Program-made: the position numbers and the translations under genes | Notes under the pieces: model-generated | The model's input: the letters and a program-made list of their open reading frames with translations, nothing else | Told to the model about the DNA's origin: nothing | Database searches by the model: none | Assembly: GCF_029761915.1 (NCBI RefSeq) | Contig: NZ_CP121695.1 | Location: forward strand, 8,895,501 to 8,959,500 | Origin: Bradyrhizobium sp. CB1650 | GTDB lineage: Bacteria; Pseudomonadota; Alphaproteobacteria; Rhizobiales; Xanthobacteraceae | Reading direction: 5' to 3' | Length of the DNA stretch: 64,000 bases | Part shown: one piece after another, positions 62,921 to 64,000 of the stretch | How the letters are laid out: every line of letters starts with the position of its first letter | How positions within the stretch are numbered: the stretch's first letter is position 1

Positions 62921-64000
62921 TCAAGCCGCATTCTTCTTGCGCATGCGGTCGATGAGCTGGTCCTCCCAATAGGACAGGCTGCCGAGCCCGAGCGCCATGG
63001 CGTTGGCGCGGCGGTAGTACATGTGGCAGTCGAACTCCCAGGTGAAACCCATGCCGCCGTGAACCTGGATGTTGTTCTTGGCGCAGTGCTGGAATGCCTG
63101 CGTCGCGCTGATACGCGCGGCGGCGGCGGCTTCCGGCAACTCGGCCGCATTGGTGGAGAGCGCCCAGGCACCGTAGTAGCTGTTGGAGCGTGCCAGCGTC
63201 GCCGCGACATACATGTCCGCGAGCATGTGCTTGACCGCCTGGAACGAGCCGATCTGACGGCCGAAGGCGATGCGGTCGAGCGCGTAGTCGCGTCCCATCT
63301 CCAGGGCGCGGTCGGCACCGCCAATCTGCTCGAAGGCGCAGAGCACCGCGGCGCGGTCGAGCACCTGGGTGAGGATGCTCCACCCTTCCCCGGCCGCGCC
63401 CAGCGGCTCGGCCTTGCAATCCTTGAACGTGATCTCGGCTTGCCCGCGGGTCGGATCGAGATTGGTGAGGTTCTTGATCTCGACGCCGCCAGCGTTGAGG
63501 TCGACCAGGAACAGCGAAATATCGCTATCGCGCCCGCTCGATCCCGTGCGCGCGGCGACGACAGCGAAATTGGCGATCGCGCCGTCGGCGACGGGCTTCT
63601 TGACGCCATTGAGCACGCCGCCAGCCGCCGCGAGCTTGATGCTCTTCGGCGACGGGTTGCCCTTGCCCTCGAACAGCGCCAGCGTGCCGATCGCCTCACC
63701 CGAGGCAATCGCGGGCAGCCATTTCTTCTTCTGCGCATCGCTGCCGGCAATCAGCAGCGCCTCGGCAGCGAGATAGACGGTCGAGGAGAACGGCACCGGC
63801 GCATTCGCACGGCCCATCTCCTCGGCGATGACGCAGAGCTCGAGATGGCCGGCACCCGCGCCGCCGAACTCCTCGGGAATCGCAACGCCAAGAAAACCCA
63901 TCTCGGCGAGGCCCTTCCACAGCTCGCTGTCATATGGCGCCTTGCCGTCGAGCACGACGCGTACCGCCTTGGGCGAGCACTTCTCGGCCAGGAACTTGCG
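62921..64000 (-). CDS. Acyl-CoA dehydrogenase (PimD-like), N-terminus beyond window
   Basis: The last 360 or so residues of an acyl-CoA dehydrogenase. The frame stays open to base 64000, reading RKFLAEKCSPKAVRVVLDGKAPYDSELW, so the start lies outside. FGGAGAGHLELCVIAEEMGRANAPVPFSS, FKDCKAEPLGAAGEGWSIL and IQVHGGMGFTWEFDCHMYYRRANAM are visible. It resembles the PimD-like protein at 27481 more than the two paralogs beside it, suggesting it is the partner subunit of one of them. Confidence 0.88.
   Translation of the reverse strand, partial: RKFLAEKCSPKAVRVVLDGKAPYDSELWKGLAEMGFLGVAIPEEFGGAGAGHLELCVIAEEMGRANAPVPFSSTVYLAAEALLIAGSDAQKKKWLPAIASGEAIGTLALFEGKGNPSPKSIKLAAAGGVLNGVKKPVADGAIANFAVVAARTGSSGRDSDISLFLVDLNAGGVEIKNLTNLDPTRGQAEITFKDCKAEPLGAAGEGWSILTQVLDRAAVLCAFEQIGGADRALEMGRDYALDRIAFGRQIGSFQAVKHMLADMYVAATLARSNSYYGAWALSTNAAELPEAAAAARISATQAFQHCAKNNIQVHGGMGFTWEFDCHMYYRRANAMALGLGSLSYWEDQLIDRMRKKNAA

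Overview
The window is high-GC alphaproteobacterial chromosome, most like Bradyrhizobium/Rhodopseudomonas (Nitrobacteraceae). This rests on gene content (branched-chain-type ABC importers, a pim-like beta-oxidation operon, pobA, TRAP and feruloyl-CoA-synthase-like genes), codon use and the many palindromic intergenic repeats. No tRNA, rRNA, CRISPR array, transposase, prophage or integrase was seen. It looks like core or slowly evolving accessory chromosome, not an island.

Layout. 1-1885: a truncated LivH permease gene diverges from a marR gene, with a 10-bp-arm inverted repeat between them, followed by a small HTH gene. 1920-9013: a six-gene operon resembling hydrogenase-4 (hyfB-C-E-F-G-I). 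Its large subunit lacks the nickel-binding cysteine motifs, while its NuoB-like subunit keeps its 4Fe-4S cysteines. It therefore fits the energy-converting hydrogenase-related (Ehr) complexes, whose function is unknown. 9229-10512: glycerate 2-kinase. 10731-20678 (minus): an iclR gene, livGFHM and four tandem paralogous solute-binding-protein genes. 20809-29607 (plus): a pimFABCD-like dicarboxylate/fatty acid beta-oxidation operon plus an SDR gene, diverging from iclR across a perfect 19-bp palindrome.

29627-38241: an SGNH/MBOAT O-acyltransferase pair, glpK, a penicillin-acylase family gene, a threonine-dehydratase-like gene, and an arsR-GST pair. 38266-48844: an aromatic-acid region. It holds pobA, a TRAP transporter, a DUF3237 gene, a crotonase, a feruloyl-CoA-synthase-like ligase, an SDR, a 4-hydroxybenzoyl-CoA-type thioesterase and an ABC binding protein. 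Together these suggest uptake and side-chain shortening of hydroxycinnamates to 4-hydroxybenzoate and then protocatechuate. 48923-58829: two separate modules pairing a GST with a WYL-domain regulator, each with a recognisable operator, enclosing a membrane-anchored TAXI receptor-like protein, a two-helix membrane protein, a cyclic-nucleotide-gated K+ channel and an atypical crotonase. 58965-64000: a small secreted protein, a nitroreductase, two tandem paralogous acyl-CoA dehydrogenases and a third, truncated one.

At least six families of palindromic repeats fill the gaps, including nearly every intercistronic gap of the pim-like operon. The most interesting items are the Ni-free Hyf-like complex, the TAXI receptor with no transporter, a nested 41-bp hairpin whose stem differs by paired changes between two copies, and the operators that can be read directly from the sequence.
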